A stretch of 64,000 bases of DNA from Leishmania infantum JPCM5 (lineage: Eukaryota; Euglenozoa; Kinetoplastea; Trypanosomatida; Trypanosomatidae), in contig NC_009416.2 of the NCBI RefSeq assembly GCF_000002875.2, positions 813,501 to 877,500 of the forward strand, read 5' to 3'. Below, piece by piece: positions 19,556 to 30,019 of this stretch; position 1 is the first letter of the stretch; each line of letters starts with the position of its first letter. The notes beneath the pieces are model-generated. The model searched no databases, had not been told where the DNA came from, and worked only from the letters and a program-made list of their open reading frames with translations. The position numbers were made by a program, and so were the translations under genes.

Positions 19556-20054
19556 ACTTCTGCGCTCACGTCGAACCTTTTGGCATGAGCGCCGGTCACT
19601 GTGTACCTCTGCACGTGTCACACGGCACCTCTTTCGGCCTCTGTGTGTGCGCCTTTTTTTTTCTTCCGGCACACTCCTGTGCCGCCCGCTGTGCAGTGTT
19701 GGCAACGCGTGCAGAAAACCGTGTGCACCTGCTGAAGGACGTGCGTGTACGTGTTTAGGATGCACGGGAAAAGATGGGAGGGGGGAAGCAGAGATGAAGG
19801 AAGAGGAACAGGTGGTACGACGCCAAGGTGAGAAACGAAAAAAAGGCATCGAGCGAAAGGGGAGGCAAGGAAGCGCAGAGAAGACGCGGCAAACTACAGC
19901 GCTGCATGCAGCGGAGAACGCGGCCCAGACACACCCGTGAAGGAGGAGAAGGGAATCACAAGTCGGTCACATGTTGAGACCACACACACGCATACGAGCA
20001 AAAAGGATGATGTGCCTCCTTCCCGCATGTGCAGCTGAATAGCGTGAGCTTGCC

Positions 20055-20082
<28 letters not shown>
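20055..20082. repeat. (TG)14 microsatellite
   Basis: Perfect TG dinucleotide run in the spacer downstream of the MGNSSS membrane protein gene. It reads CA on the transcribed minus strand. Confidence 0.9.
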
Positions 20083-20086
<4 letters not shown>

Positions 20087-20324
20087 CGGCGACAAGGAGG
20101 AAACGAGCGGGTGTCGCAATGCTCACACAAACACGGGGGCAAGACGAGTCCCTGAAGTAGTATCGTTGTTGCTGGCACTGTATGTGTGTTCAAACGTGTA
20201 TCCCAGCGCCCACGTGTGCCTGTACGTGTGCGTGTCTGTTCCTCGGCGATGCGGCATTCAACTTGATGGGCACCCCTTTTCGAGTGTGCTCTGTTCACGT
20301 GTGCAGCCTGGAAGGCCTCTGAAA

Positions 20325-20346
20325 ACACACACACACACACACACAC
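20325..20346. repeat. (AC)11 microsatellite
   Basis: Perfect AC run, inverted relative to the TG run at 20055-20082. It lies about 110 bases past the stop of the small membrane protein gene on the minus strand. Confidence 0.9.
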
Positions 20347-20458
20347 GTGGCGCAGCAACCACGAAACGCGCACTCACACGCACAGCCATCGATCAAGACC
20401 CTCACACAGCAGCACAGGCAGCTGCGCATTCGCCTAGGTCGCGGAGCGGGCAGGCAAA

Positions 20459-20860
20459 CTAAAAAAACTCATCCTCACCGTCTTCGTGTGCGTCTTCAAA
20501 GTAGTTCAGCTCCTTCTGCAGCTGCATTGCGTGGTAGGTAGTGTAAAATGCACCAATCCCGTAATGCACGGAGCGCGGAAAGAGTCGGCTCGTGAAGAGA
20601 ATCTTCATTGGCGCGCCCAAGGTGAAGAGCAGCGACGCTGTGAGACCCGCCTGCGCGCCTAGCAGCGGCATGTGCAGCGAGGTGCTAAACCCGGTGGAGC
20701 AGCCGAGGAGTACAAGCAGTGTGACGTTGGTGTAGACGTTCGATATTCGCAGCACGCCATTTGGCACGCTGTTGAAGAGGCATGAGACCGCACACACACC
20801 GGCAAGCGGAGTGTTGATCGCGTAGGGGTCAAACCACTCCCGGCTAGAGCTGTTGCCCAT
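20459..20860 (-). CDS. Small membrane protein with an N-myristoylation signal
   Basis: The 133-residue product starts MGNSSSRE, with Gly2 and Ser6 as in N-myristoyltransferase substrates. That choice places the start four codons inside the longest frame. Four hydrophobic segments follow (around LAGVCAVSCLF, VTLLVLLGC, GLTASLLFTLG and YGIGAFYTTYHA), separated by short polar loops. The C-terminal tail is acidic (EDAHEDGEDEFF). Size and four-helix layout recall TMEM14-type proteins, but no diagnostic residue settles this. If Gly2 is acylated, the N-terminus must face the cytosol. Function unknown. Confidence 0.7.
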   Translation of the reverse strand: MGNSSSREWFDPYAINTPLAGVCAVSCLFNSVPNGVLRISNVYTNVTLLVLLGCSTGFSTSLHMPLLGAQAGLTASLLFTLGAPMKILFTSRLFPRSVHYGIGAFYTTYHAMQLQKELNYFEDAHEDGEDEFF

Positions 20861-22482
20861 CCCTGGTACCAAGCAGCCTTGTCCTTTGATGTATCCGCAG
20901 TTCGGCTTCCTCGCATAGAAGCCTGTGTGTGTGTGTGTGTGCTTATGTTTCTTTTCTGTGGATAGAATGTGCTCTGACCTTTCTTTCGTGAGGAATCACA
21001 CGCACGCCTTGGCAGCCCGCTCCTTCAGAAAAGCGCTAAGAGAGGAACGTGCGCCCTGCGGCGGAGGGGAAAGGAGAAGCGCAGCGGTCGCGTCTCGCAC
21101 GTCGGGGATTCCGTTACTTTTTGGGCTATGCAACAGCGAAAGACTGACGTATTATACGTGAAGTCGGCGCACATTGTTTTGTTGCTCTGGTCGATAGGGG
21201 GTGTGATGTTGTTGTAGGAAAGAGAGAAGGCAAGGAGAAGAGGTGAAGGGATGAAGAGCGCGGGCACTCGCCAGTGGAAATAAGGTGGGCAGGGCGCCAA
21301 GACAAGGATTCGCCACTTCACTAAACAAAGGATCGTCGTAGCAATGCCTGGGAGGGCTGTCGTAGATATGCAGAAGCCCCTATCCGTCGGAAATGCTCCG
21401 CGCTATCACACGCCCCACCCCTCTCCGTATTTTACTTGTATACGTGTAGACGTATGCATGTGTGGGAGTTCGCCAGCTGTCAGCCACGCATCTGCACGCA
21501 CCCTGTTGGCAACCAAAAGGTGGCAAGAAGCCCACGCTGTGGCACTGCGAGTACCACGTGTTGCGTTCCTTCCACCATCACCCCTCACTCCTGCGAGCAG
21601 GCTGGCATCAGACCGATGTGAGCAGTGTCTTATGCGCCTTTAATTTGAGAGAGCGTCATGTAAAAGGCACACGCATGAAAACATTACCAAGAAAAGGAAG
21701 AGAAGCTAACGCACACGCACCATGATGCACACATGCACACAGAGAAACTTAGAATCATTGCAGAAGCACACCTAAGAATAAAAAGGTATCATCATCGAAA
21801 AGAAACAAGCGAGGCAATACAACTCCACTGCACCACGGAATAGCACGCACGCCGGAATGGGCAGAGAGGGACGGAGGGAATAGGTGCAGCAAACAGGCTG
21901 TGGAAACGAACATGAGGAGAGAAAGCGAGAGAGAAAGCGAGGAGAGGAGGTTGGGGCCAATACACCAAGCAAGTCGCCGCGCCGCTTACAAGCGCCCCTC
22001 TACACCTCCACCCCCCCCCCCTTGTTCTTCGTGTACGCGTCCCTGTATCCGGCGTCGGCTCTGTTCATCTATAGACCACCCCCACACAGCCCCTCATTTC
22101 CTGCTGCAAGGCCTTTGCATCGCGTTTTCCTATTTCTCCCTTTCGCATTACATTAAAGTCTTAATAACGCGAAAACGAGGCAATGCAACCAGGAAAGCAA
22201 AACGAAAGAGACAGAGGCAGAGAGAGAGACACCGAGAGAGGGACCTGCGAGAGGTGGGCGCCACAGGGACGGGTAAGGGAAGAAAATAGGATGTGCATGT
22301 GCTGGCGAAACGTCCTCCATGGGCATCCCCTCGCCGTCCCCCTTCCTCTCGCAACGCGCTGCGCTCAAACAAGTTGCAATCTCGTTTCCATTCTCTTCTT
22401 TTTTTTTGGACTTCCTTTCCTTCTTCACCCTCTCAGCTCTTACGCAATTCACGCACACATACACCACTAACGTCAGTAGTAC
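20861..22482. other. Intergenic spacer, 1.6 kb
   Basis: It contains a TG run (20924-20941) just upstream of the small membrane protein gene, a run of about eleven C (22011-22021) and a GA-rich stretch near 22195-22250. Possible frames are short, low-complexity and present on both strands. Nothing else is recognised. Confidence 0.6.
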
Positions 22483-25400
22483 TTACATACTGGCAAGGTA
22501 ATGCTTCGCCTGCTCGGAGAGGCAGCTGGGGCTAGCTGCCTTCACGCAAGTCAAAAATCCGGCAGTGGAGCCGGGGAGGGCTTGCAGGACGGGATGGTTG
22601 TTCGTCACCCACCCGAGAACCACATCGTGGATGCGGCGGGCCTCTATCTCGTCATCCTTCGCCGGCAGCGCCTTGCCCACTACTGTCAGCATCGCTGTTG
22701 CCGCCTGCTGGAGCGCCGTCGTGCCGTAGAAGTTCAGCAGCGACACGTACAGGCTTATCACGTTACAGGTGCAGTGTGTGTACTCCTCCTGATTCACCAG
22801 GTTCGACGAGAAGTACTTTTCGGCCACCTGCTGCACGTGTACAGCGTACTCACCGCCGTCGACACCCATGTTCGTAGTTGCGTGCGAGCCGAGCAGCTGG
22901 ACAATGACGTTCATGAGGTAAAAGTCGCTCTGCAGCAGCCCGTCGTCGGAGGACGACGACGCGATCGTCAACGAGCTCGTACAGATCTGTGGCAGCGACG
23001 GAACAATCGACTGTGGCGCGTGCGTCACAAAGTCGCTCAGAATGCCGGCGGCACGCGTCATGTAAAAGTCGTCCGTCGACGCCTGAAGCCACTCACCGAG
23101 CACGGGAAAGGCTTTCTCAAGGAACGGCGCCGCGAACACCTCCTTCGAGGCAGCGAGAAGAGTGCCAATCAAGTCACACATGGAGGAGATGGTCAGCTGG
23201 ACCTCCTCGTCCTCCACCTCAAGCGCGTCGAGCTCATCCTCATCGTTCTCCGTCGCCTTCTTCTGCAGGCACTCGTTGCGGCGCTTTACCACAACCTCCA
23301 AAGCAGCCATTACCTTGTCACACACGAGGGCCGTGTTGGTGGGACTCATGATTGCCGGGTGCACGCTAACGCAGCGACCAATGCACCGCAGCATCACCTC
23401 CATCACGCTGTTTTCCGACTCCTCGCCGAGCGCCTCCATCAGCTTCGGCAGAGCTGCCTCGGCCAGCTGCTGCGCCGCCGGGTCCTTCATCTCCTCGTAG
23501 CACTTCAGTATCTCTTCGAGCATCGACGCGCCGCTCTCACGAACAGCCTCACCAGCAATGAAGGACAGCTGGCCCATGGCCGCGTTCGCAATATCGCAGA
23601 AGTATGGAGCCAGTCCGATGCCAAGGTCCTTCAGCATCGCGAAGACCACGTTGGAGGCAAGCTCCTTGTCCTCGATGAGGCTTGTGTGAATCGTCACGAC
23701 TCGCTCACCGACGCCCGGGATAACAAAGCGCATCTTCTCCACACCGTCCGGCAGGTCATCGTCATCGTCGTCCTCGCCGACGCCCACGTTCGCGATCTCC
23801 ATGTCGCACTCCATGCTCATCATGTTCAGCAGGATGGGGATGACGGTGCTGAGGTACGGCTGGGCCTGGTCCTTGAGACACTCCACCATGCATGTCCAGC
23901 CACGCATCACGAAACGTGTGCGCGGGTCATCATTCGTGAGGCCGCCGTCGCACAGCTGTTTCAAGTAGTTGCACACATCATGCGCGTACTTGGCAAACGC
24001 ATCACGGCCAACACCGCAGGCGAGCAGCGTCACACACTCGATGGCCTTGCACTTTGTCTTCATCGCCTCCGGTGTGTCCGGAAAGCTCAGCACCTCCTGG
24101 TAGACAGGCACGAGCGCCTCCACGTACGGCAGAAGCATGCCCTTGCACGTTGAGGACACTGACGAGAGCACGCCCAGCGCCGCCTCACGGACAAAGAAGT
24201 GCTGCGTCCCTCTGATCATCGCTAGGCAATCACCGCACATCACCTCTATGTACGGATGCAGGATGGCGCGGAACTCGTCGAGGCCGTCCTCGTCGTCGTC
24301 TTCCTCCTCATCACCCGTCACGCTGTCAATGAAGCTGTCAAGGCAGTTGGCCGCGCATGTCGCCACGCGCGGCACGTCGTCGCGCAGAGCAGCAACGACT
24401 GCAGGCAGGATGGCGCCGTGCACCTTCATCTGCAGCTCCGGCGCAAAGTCCTGGGAGAGCTGTGCGAGGCAGTCAAGCGTGTTGGCGCGCACGTACTTGG
24501 ACTCGTCCTTCACGTGCGGCACGACCATCTGCACCAGCGACGGCAGCTGCGACGAAAAGACAGTGCGCATGCCCTCGCCTGCGTAGCAGATAAGCAGCAC
24601 CGCGGCGTTTCTATGCTGCCACTGCGGCGAGTTGATGTTCTGTGCAAACAGCGTCTGCGCCGTTTTTTGAAGCTTGCGGCCGCCGAGGGCGTTCGAAATG
24701 CGATCCAGCCCGCTCGACCCGATCACCAGATCCGAGTTCTCCTCCAGGTTGTCCTCGTCTTTGTCGCGGCCGGTGACGTCCCAGTCCGCACCGTAGTCGG
24801 GGTTCAGAGTGTACTGGAAGAGCAACTCGAAAAAGGATGAGGCGAACTGCGGCACCTTGCGCACGGTCTTGGGAACTTCCTCGCAGTATGTCAGCATCAG
24901 CTCCACCGCCATGTGGCGCGCGCCGGCGTCCACCTGAGGTGCGGCGGCCACCTGCATCATAAGCCCCAGAAGGTGCTCGGCATCATGCTGGAAGAGGCTA
25001 ATGCTCGACGACATTCCCTCCACAGTGGCCTCCAGGATCGACTCCACCGACTCCCACTCGCCCTGGTTTAGGTAGGCCTCGATGACACTCAGCATCTTCG
25101 GCACCAGCGGACGCAGACGGTCCGCCATGCCAAGGTTCGACAGACGAATCGTCGCCTCGAAGGCGGCCTTCTTGAGGTCGGCACCGTCTGTCTCTTGCAT
25201 GAAGCACGTCTCCAAGCCCGTCGCTAGCGTATCGGCATGAGATTGGAAGTACGCAGCCATGGCCATCGAGGTTGCCTGGACGATTTCGCAGCACATCGTC
25301 CTCAGCGCCGTGTCGCCCTTGGCGTCGCCGAGAATGGTCATAACGCTCGTCCACAGCTCATTCCAGTCCTCCTTCTCCTGGAACACCTGCACCGCCAGAG

Positions 25401-25731
25401 CACTGACGCACGCCGCAGCAGGCGAGCGCAGGCCACCCTGAGAAGCAGAGTTGATCACAGCGAGCATATGCGCCTTCACCGCAGCGCGCGCTACCGCATC
25501 GGACGCGGCATATGGTGACGGGGTAGCGTTGAAGAGCTTGCGCAGCAGCACCAAGCTCATGGTCTTCACACCCGTGTCCTGCGAAGTCGCACTAGTCTCC
25601 GCCAAGGCACACATCATCCAAACAGGACTGGAGGCAACCATGCCATTGTAGTGCTCCTCAGCGGACTTGCGCTCTTGGTTGTCGGCGGAGCGCAGTCCAT
25701 TCAGCAGTGCGATGAGATGACTCGAGTCCAT
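22483..25731 (-). CDS. Importin-5 / karyopherin beta-3 nuclear import receptor
   Basis: The 1082-residue protein is made of HEAT repeats from end to end and is close in size to importin-5/RanBP5/Pse1 (about 1090-1100). Recognisable features are an N-terminal helical repeat pair beginning with SHLIALLNGLRSADNQERKSAEEHY, an acidic loop (GDEEEDDDEDGLDEF), a second acidic stretch near GVGEDDDDDDLPDG, and a third, EDELDALEVEDEEV. These are positioned like the acidic inserts of importin-5. Such receptors carry ribosomal proteins and histones into the nucleus and release them on RanGTP. The start is the Met of MDSSHLIALL; 29 open codons upstream are unlike the family. Close paralogues (importin-4/Kap123) cannot be excluded by eye. 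Confidence 0.85.
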   Translation of the reverse strand: MDSSHLIALLNGLRSADNQERKSAEEHYNGMVASSPVWMMCALAETSATSQDTGVKTMSLVLLRKLFNATPSPYAASDAVARAAVKAHMLAVINSASQGGLRSPAAACVSALAVQVFQEKEDWNELWTSVMTILGDAKGDTALRTMCCEIVQATSMAMAAYFQSHADTLATGLETCFMQETDGADLKKAAFEATIRLSNLGMADRLRPLVPKMLSVIEAYLNQGEWESVESILEATVEGMSSSISLFQHDAEHLLGLMMQVAAAPQVDAGARHMAVELMLTYCEEVPKTVRKVPQFASSFFELLFQYTLNPDYGADWDVTGRDKDEDNLEENSDLVIGSSGLDRISNALGGRKLQKTAQTLFAQNINSPQWQHRNAAVLLICYAGEGMRTVFSSQLPSLVQMVVPHVKDESKYVRANTLDCLAQLSQDFAPELQMKVHGAILPAVVAALRDDVPRVATCAANCLDSFIDSVTGDEEEDDDEDGLDEFRAILHPYIEVMCGDCLAMIRGTQHFFVREAALGVLSSVSSTCKGMLLPYVEALVPVYQEVLSFPDTPEAMKTKCKAIECVTLLACGVGRDAFAKYAHDVCNYLKQLCDGGLTNDDPRTRFVMRGWTCMVECLKDQAQPYLSTVIPILLNMMSMECDMEIANVGVGEDDDDDDLPDGVEKMRFVIPGVGERVVTIHTSLIEDKELASNVVFAMLKDLGIGLAPYFCDIANAAMGQLSFIAGEAVRESGASMLEEILKCYEEMKDPAAQQLAEAALPKLMEALGEESENSVMEVMLRCIGRCVSVHPAIMSPTNTALVCDKVMAALEVVVKRRNECLQKKATENDEDELDALEVEDEEVQLTISSMCDLIGTLLAASKEVFAAPFLEKAFPVLGEWLQASTDDFYMTRAAGILSDFVTHAPQSIVPSLPQICTSSLTIASSSSDDGLLQSDFYLMNVIVQLLGSHATTNMGVDGGEYAVHVQQVAEKYFSSNLVNQEEYTHCTCNVISLYVSLLNFYGTTALQQAATAMLTVVGKALPAKDDEIEARRIHDVVLGWVTNNHPVLQALPGSTAGFLTCVKAASPSCLSEQAKHYLASM

Positions 25732-26914
25732 GGTAAGCAAAAGAAGGCGTCGTTGCGAGTTATATAAATAAAGACGTAGATGCGTGCTGCGCGGAGGAGG
25801 AGTGTCGATAAGAGACAAAACGCTTTTGTTACCTGCTCGCGTTTTCCTGTCTCTTCTCTTGCTCTATGCTTTGTGTAGTTAGCGGAGAGTTGTTCGCGTG
25901 CTACCGCCCTTGCTCTCCTGACGGAAAGGTAAAGAAAAAGAAATCCTAACGTGCGTGCTTGGAAGAACACGCGAAAAAAAAAGGACAACAACTTAGTTAA
26001 TCAAGCCTTAGATGGCAGTTGCGTTGTCCCTTTTAACCTGCGTTTGATAGTGCGTTTCCCCTTCTTAACGGTTACTAGGCTTTACGTCAACGCGATCTTT
26101 TTGCTTTGTTGCTTTTTTTTTGGTGCAGCGTCTCCGTTATTGTTCTGGTGCTTTTCTGAGCAGGATATCCATCACCGTCGCCCATGCGGATACGTTTGTT
26201 TGTTGTGATGGCGGGGAGAGAAGCAGCAGCATCAGTGATTTTGAGCATAGGAGAAAGCAGCATCGGGACAGCGCCCACATGTGAGCCCGAGGAAAAGGCA
26301 AGGGAAGGAATCACAGCGCAAGAAGAAGAAGAGGGCGTCGAGTGAGACGGGAACATCATCGAATAAGATGGCCTGAGAGGTCAAGGGAATAGCGGGGAAA
26401 ACGTGCGTGAGGAAGATCAGACAGGACCTCACGCAAGAGCCAGAAGTCGAGAATGCCCTTCAACTGCGAACCAAAGGAACAGTACATCTTGAAAGTCGCT
26501 GCAGGTGTCAAGGGTGAAACGTGTCTGCGCGCGCGCTGTCATACACTTGTTTTCTAGCACCGAAGCATTGGTACTTCTCTCAATCACACCATCTATTCTG
26601 GAAGCGAAAAGAATAATCAAAAAGTCGTCGTCACGATGACGGGCACAGCAACGCTGCACGCAAAAACAGAGCTGAGCGAGGCGGAGGTGAAGAGAAATGA
26701 ACGAAGAAACAAAAGACGCCGAGAGGCACACTTGCATGTGTCCTATGCAGAAGGTAAAACCACGTATACTCTGTATGCTGAATGAAGAAAGGCGCCTATG
26801 CGAAAGCAGACGAAAAGCACAGCCGGAAGTGTCTCGTGCTTTCGGCTCGCTCTTGCGCGCAGTATCAAAGCATTTGAAACTTCTCTATAAGGAAAAAAAC
26901 GCCACACCTCGGGG
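25732..26914. other. Intergenic spacer, AT-richer than average
   Basis: This is the 3' flank of the 1034-residue hypothetical gene and the leader of the importin gene. Base composition here is noticeably less GC-rich, continuing the dip seen in the neighbouring gene. No RNA gene or further open frame is convincing. Confidence 0.55.
25787..25830 (-). promoter_or_regulatory. Probable spliced-leader acceptor of the importin gene
   Basis: On the minus strand a pyrimidine-rich run (GTTTTGTCTCTTATCGACAC then TCCTCCTCC) is followed by CGCGCAG, with the AG at 25788-25787. This would give a leader of about 55 bases before the importin start. AG choice is by position only. Confidence 0.45.
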
Positions 26915-29900
26915 TCAAGACAGAGCCTCATCTACGGCAGAGACGGAAGCAAAAGAGTGCAATACCTCTTCTGAAAAGAGAGACAGGACACCCTCTCGTA
27001 CTCTTGAGGACGGCGTGCAAAGAGCTGTTTTCGATGTGAGCGAGGGCGATGGGTCTGCAGCACTTAGAACATCCGTGCAATGTAGCACAACCACATTGGG
27101 GAACGGGTACTGCCACTGCAGAAGCGTGTCTATAAAAGCATCCTCGTCCAGAAGTCCCAAAGCGCTGCTCATGCCGTTTCCGCCGCTTACTTTTTCTCCG
27201 AGAGAAGATACGTGCACGTTTGGAAGCTCAAACGTCGCATCTCGGATATGTCCGTCGCACAGCGGGATACTGGCGCTCACGCGAGTCCATTCACGTTTGA
27301 AAGCGGTGCTGAGGATATGAAAAGCAAAAGAAACCGTAACGCGACGGCGCAGGGCAAAGAAATCGGCAGCAGCATCCTTTCCCGACGTCGCGACCGGCGC
27401 GGTAGTGCTTTTGCACAACCTCTCGGCGGCTTGCAGCAGCGTCATCCACGGTGCCTCGCTGAGAGTAGTCAGTGGCAGAGTATGCGTTGCGCAGCCCACC
27501 TCCTTTTCGCAGTAGCTCGTGGCGAGGCTGACAAGCGGAGAAGGTGCCACAAGCCCGTCCACGCGGGCGAAATACTCCATAAAGTGAGCATCAGTGAGAA
27601 CTAGTCGCAGTGCTCCGCGTCGCGACTGCCACACATATGTCGCGGGGCAGTGGTACTCAGCCTCCAAGGCTACAATGTCGTCAGCTACACTGTCCACTTC
27701 ATTTGGGCTCTTCCTCCAGAGACCCGATAGCCGGAGAGCTAGGCCAGACCACTGAGCCTTATGACGAAGCTCAGATAAAGCACTGGATTGCTCGCTGTCA
27801 CCATCGCTGCTGGCCAGCCAGGAAGGGAAAAATAGTAGCTGGAGAGTACGCTGCGCTGCGCTGCCGTAGTATCGTAGGCTCCCTGAGACTTCAGCCCACT
27901 CTACAAGAACGGGAATCAGATCATCAAAGCAGCGCGTCCCGTCTATCAGCAGCCGTAGTGCGCCAGACGGTTTCGCGCACTGAAGCGTATTATACGAAGA
28001 AAAAGGACATTCTTGGCTCAGAGGGATACCTCGCCTGTCGGAAGGCCCACGAAAAATGCTCAAGGCAGTGCGCAGTAGGCACTTGATAACACTGGTCGTG
28101 CCACCTTCATTCATATCGCTGCTGCTCTGCGCTGGAACAACAAAGATAAGCTTGTAGTGAGCGTCTTGAGTGCCGGAGGTGCAATTTTGTGTCCGAAGTG
28201 CGCAGCCGAACCCGCTGTTCGACGGACAAGTAAAAAGAAGCTCGGTAGTGGACCCTAACAAGGCGGCCTGATTAGCAATTGCAGCCAAAAAGTGTACTGG
28301 TGGCAGACGAACACCCGAAGAATATGCTTGTTCACTGCTTTGACCGATATCATCAGAGGGAGACACTACAAAAAAATGAAGTTTGAATGGCTGTGACAAA
28401 TGATTTTGCGCTTCGTGGCTAAACAACCCGGTTGCAAATATCGTACTCGCCGAAAAGGAGGTGGTTTCCGACAGGCAGTAGGTTACTGCTGCGTTCACAC
28501 TCAAAGCTGGTGCACTGTTCCACGCCTGAAGAGTGCGAATGTACTCCAGTACTGGCGCCTCGTCACCTGCGTCGGGCATGCTCGCTTTTCGACAAGTGTT
28601 GTAGTTTGTCGTTGACACGTCCACCAATGTGTCTAAAAGCCAATCGTATTCGACGTTGCATTCGCCGCGTAAGCTTGGCTGCTTCGGTGTTGCGCTGTCT
28701 CGGCGTGAACGCGCAAGCGCAACGGCTTTCACAAAGCCAGCAACATCAGCTTCCGCGTCGTAATCTGATAAAGCAAAATGTGCAACTTCCTCACCTTTCC
28801 GCTCCTGCTCATACTTCGTCAGAGAAAGTGGTGGCGCCTGAGTTGTTCCAACTTCTGTAGCGCCTCTTTCTTGTACCTGTTCGCTGACCGACTGCACATC
28901 TTGCGGAGCGGCCTTTGCGCTCTCTCGCGAAGTAGCATGTACCTCTCCATTGAGAAGCGAACGGCCTCTCTGCACAGGTGCTGCATTGTGTGTTGACCAG
29001 TTATCAGAGCGAAAAAAGCAGACCGCACGCACTCTGATCAGTTTCGTGCTAGGTTCAGTTGCTGGAGGACTAATCCTAATCCGTACAAAGGCGTTGAGAC
29101 GGGTTCCCGGTATCTTGAGGGTAGCCACACTGCTGGGAGCGGCTGAGGTAGAGGCGGCAGTAACAAAGCCCCCACGCCGGGAGCTGGAGGTTTCAATGAC
29201 AACACTGAAAGCATCCCGCTCGCGATTGGAAAAAGCTGGAGAATGGAGGTGAAACAATTGTCTCTCAACAGCGTCCTCCACTAAAAGCACGGCAACAAAG
29301 TCCTGCACACAAGTGCCGGTGCTGCCTCCCGCAGGGGGGCTGCTTCTACTGCTGGGCGTGTCAGAGGGCAACTCTCTGCATCGCCGCATGTCCACTCGAT
29401 TTTCAAGCTCGAAAACCGCGCGAGCTTCATGGGAAAGGGAAGTACTTGTGACCCAGCTCTTCGACGGCAGCTCAGATCGAGAAATCCACCGTCCGACGTT
29501 TTGTGGCGTCAGCAGTGCAGATACGGCACCGACACCTGTTGCTTCCACGACTTTGAAAGCAACTAGTTTGACACTTTTGATGCACTCAAAAAAGTCTGCA
29601 GCTAGAGTATCGGCGTTTTTAACCGTGCCACTCAGTTTTGGCGAATTCTCTTGATCGTGCGACGTAGTAATCTCAGGAGAACGACCTTTTTTCTCCGCCT
29701 TCCTGGCAAAGAGTGCTTTTTCACGGCCATCACTGGGGGAAACCTGTAGCTGCTGGGTAATCTTTTTTGCACCCGCAGAGGACTCGATAGCGGATTCTGC
29801 ATCAGCCGCAGCCCCAGATTCGCCATTCGAAAGAGAAGCTCCTGACGCTTCCGGTGCTGTTGGTTTCAAGCATTCGCTTCGGGAAGGATTCACGCTTGAT

Positions 29901-30019
29901 TGTGAAAGGAGTGGCTGATTGTGAATGGATGCGGTGTGCGTCTTTTCCGATGGAGAAATCGTTTCTGCAGCAAGAATGCTGTCTAGAGCATCTGATATTG
30001 CCTCAATGTTCACTTTCAT
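26915..30019 (-). CDS. Hypothetical protein, low GC
   Basis: The 1034-residue protein is not recognised. It begins MKVNIEAISDALDSIL, with a Ser/Glu-rich disordered region to about 130. A probably folded region follows (KLVAFKVVEATGVGAV and on), then another linker. A long C-terminal half, about 400-1034, has regular mixed hydrophobic and charged segments typical of a globular enzyme or scaffold, including WLLDTLVDVST, KLHFFVVSPSDD, LLIDGTRCFDDLIPVLVEW and LVLTDAHFMEYFARVDG. No catalytic signature stands out. Sampled GC is well below that of neighbouring genes (about 43 per cent in a 60-base sample at 28381, against about 63 per cent in the importin gene), and codon choice is less biased. The start is the first Met after the hydrophobic upstream codons, which look untranslated. 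Confidence 0.75.
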   Translation of the reverse strand: MKVNIEAISDALDSILAAETISPSEKTHTASIHNQPLLSQSSVNPSRSECLKPTAPEASGASLSNGESGAAADAESAIESSAGAKKITQQLQVSPSDGREKALFARKAEKKGRSPEITTSHDQENSPKLSGTVKNADTLAADFFECIKSVKLVAFKVVEATGVGAVSALLTPQNVGRWISRSELPSKSWVTSTSLSHEARAVFELENRVDMRRCRELPSDTPSSRSSPPAGGSTGTCVQDFVAVLLVEDAVERQLFHLHSPAFSNRERDAFSVVIETSSSRRGGFVTAASTSAAPSSVATLKIPGTRLNAFVRIRISPPATEPSTKLIRVRAVCFFRSDNWSTHNAAPVQRGRSLLNGEVHATSRESAKAAPQDVQSVSEQVQERGATEVGTTQAPPLSLTKYEQERKGEEVAHFALSDYDAEADVAGFVKAVALARSRRDSATPKQPSLRGECNVEYDWLLDTLVDVSTTNYNTCRKASMPDAGDEAPVLEYIRTLQAWNSAPALSVNAAVTYCLSETTSFSASTIFATGLFSHEAQNHLSQPFKLHFFVVSPSDDIGQSSEQAYSSGVRLPPVHFLAAIANQAALLGSTTELLFTCPSNSGFGCALRTQNCTSGTQDAHYKLIFVVPAQSSSDMNEGGTTSVIKCLLRTALSIFRGPSDRRGIPLSQECPFSSYNTLQCAKPSGALRLLIDGTRCFDDLIPVLVEWAEVSGSLRYYGSAAQRTLQLLFFPSWLASSDGDSEQSSALSELRHKAQWSGLALRLSGLWRKSPNEVDSVADDIVALEAEYHCPATYVWQSRRGALRLVLTDAHFMEYFARVDGLVAPSPLVSLATSYCEKEVGCATHTLPLTTLSEAPWMTLLQAAERLCKSTTAPVATSGKDAAADFFALRRRVTVSFAFHILSTAFKREWTRVSASIPLCDGHIRDATFELPNVHVSSLGEKVSGGNGMSSALGLLDEDAFIDTLLQWQYPFPNVVVLHCTDVLSAADPSPSLTSKTALCTPSSRVREGVLSLFSEEVLHSFASVSAVDEALS

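Larger units (their letters stand above)
19556..20458. other. Intergenic spacer with paired TG and AC tracts
   Basis: A TG run (20055-20082) and an AC run (20325-20346) lie about 240 bases apart and are complementary, so the transcript could fold between them. A purine-rich plus strand at about 19770-19870 gives a pyrimidine tract on the minus strand that could serve CstF64 trans-splicing. No gene was recognised. Confidence 0.55.

Noticed and set aside
22501..24153. A 550-codon plus-strand open frame opposite the importin gene
   Set aside because: It is the antisense shadow of a GC-rich, codon-biased gene; its His/Arg/Val-rich translation has no domain pattern.
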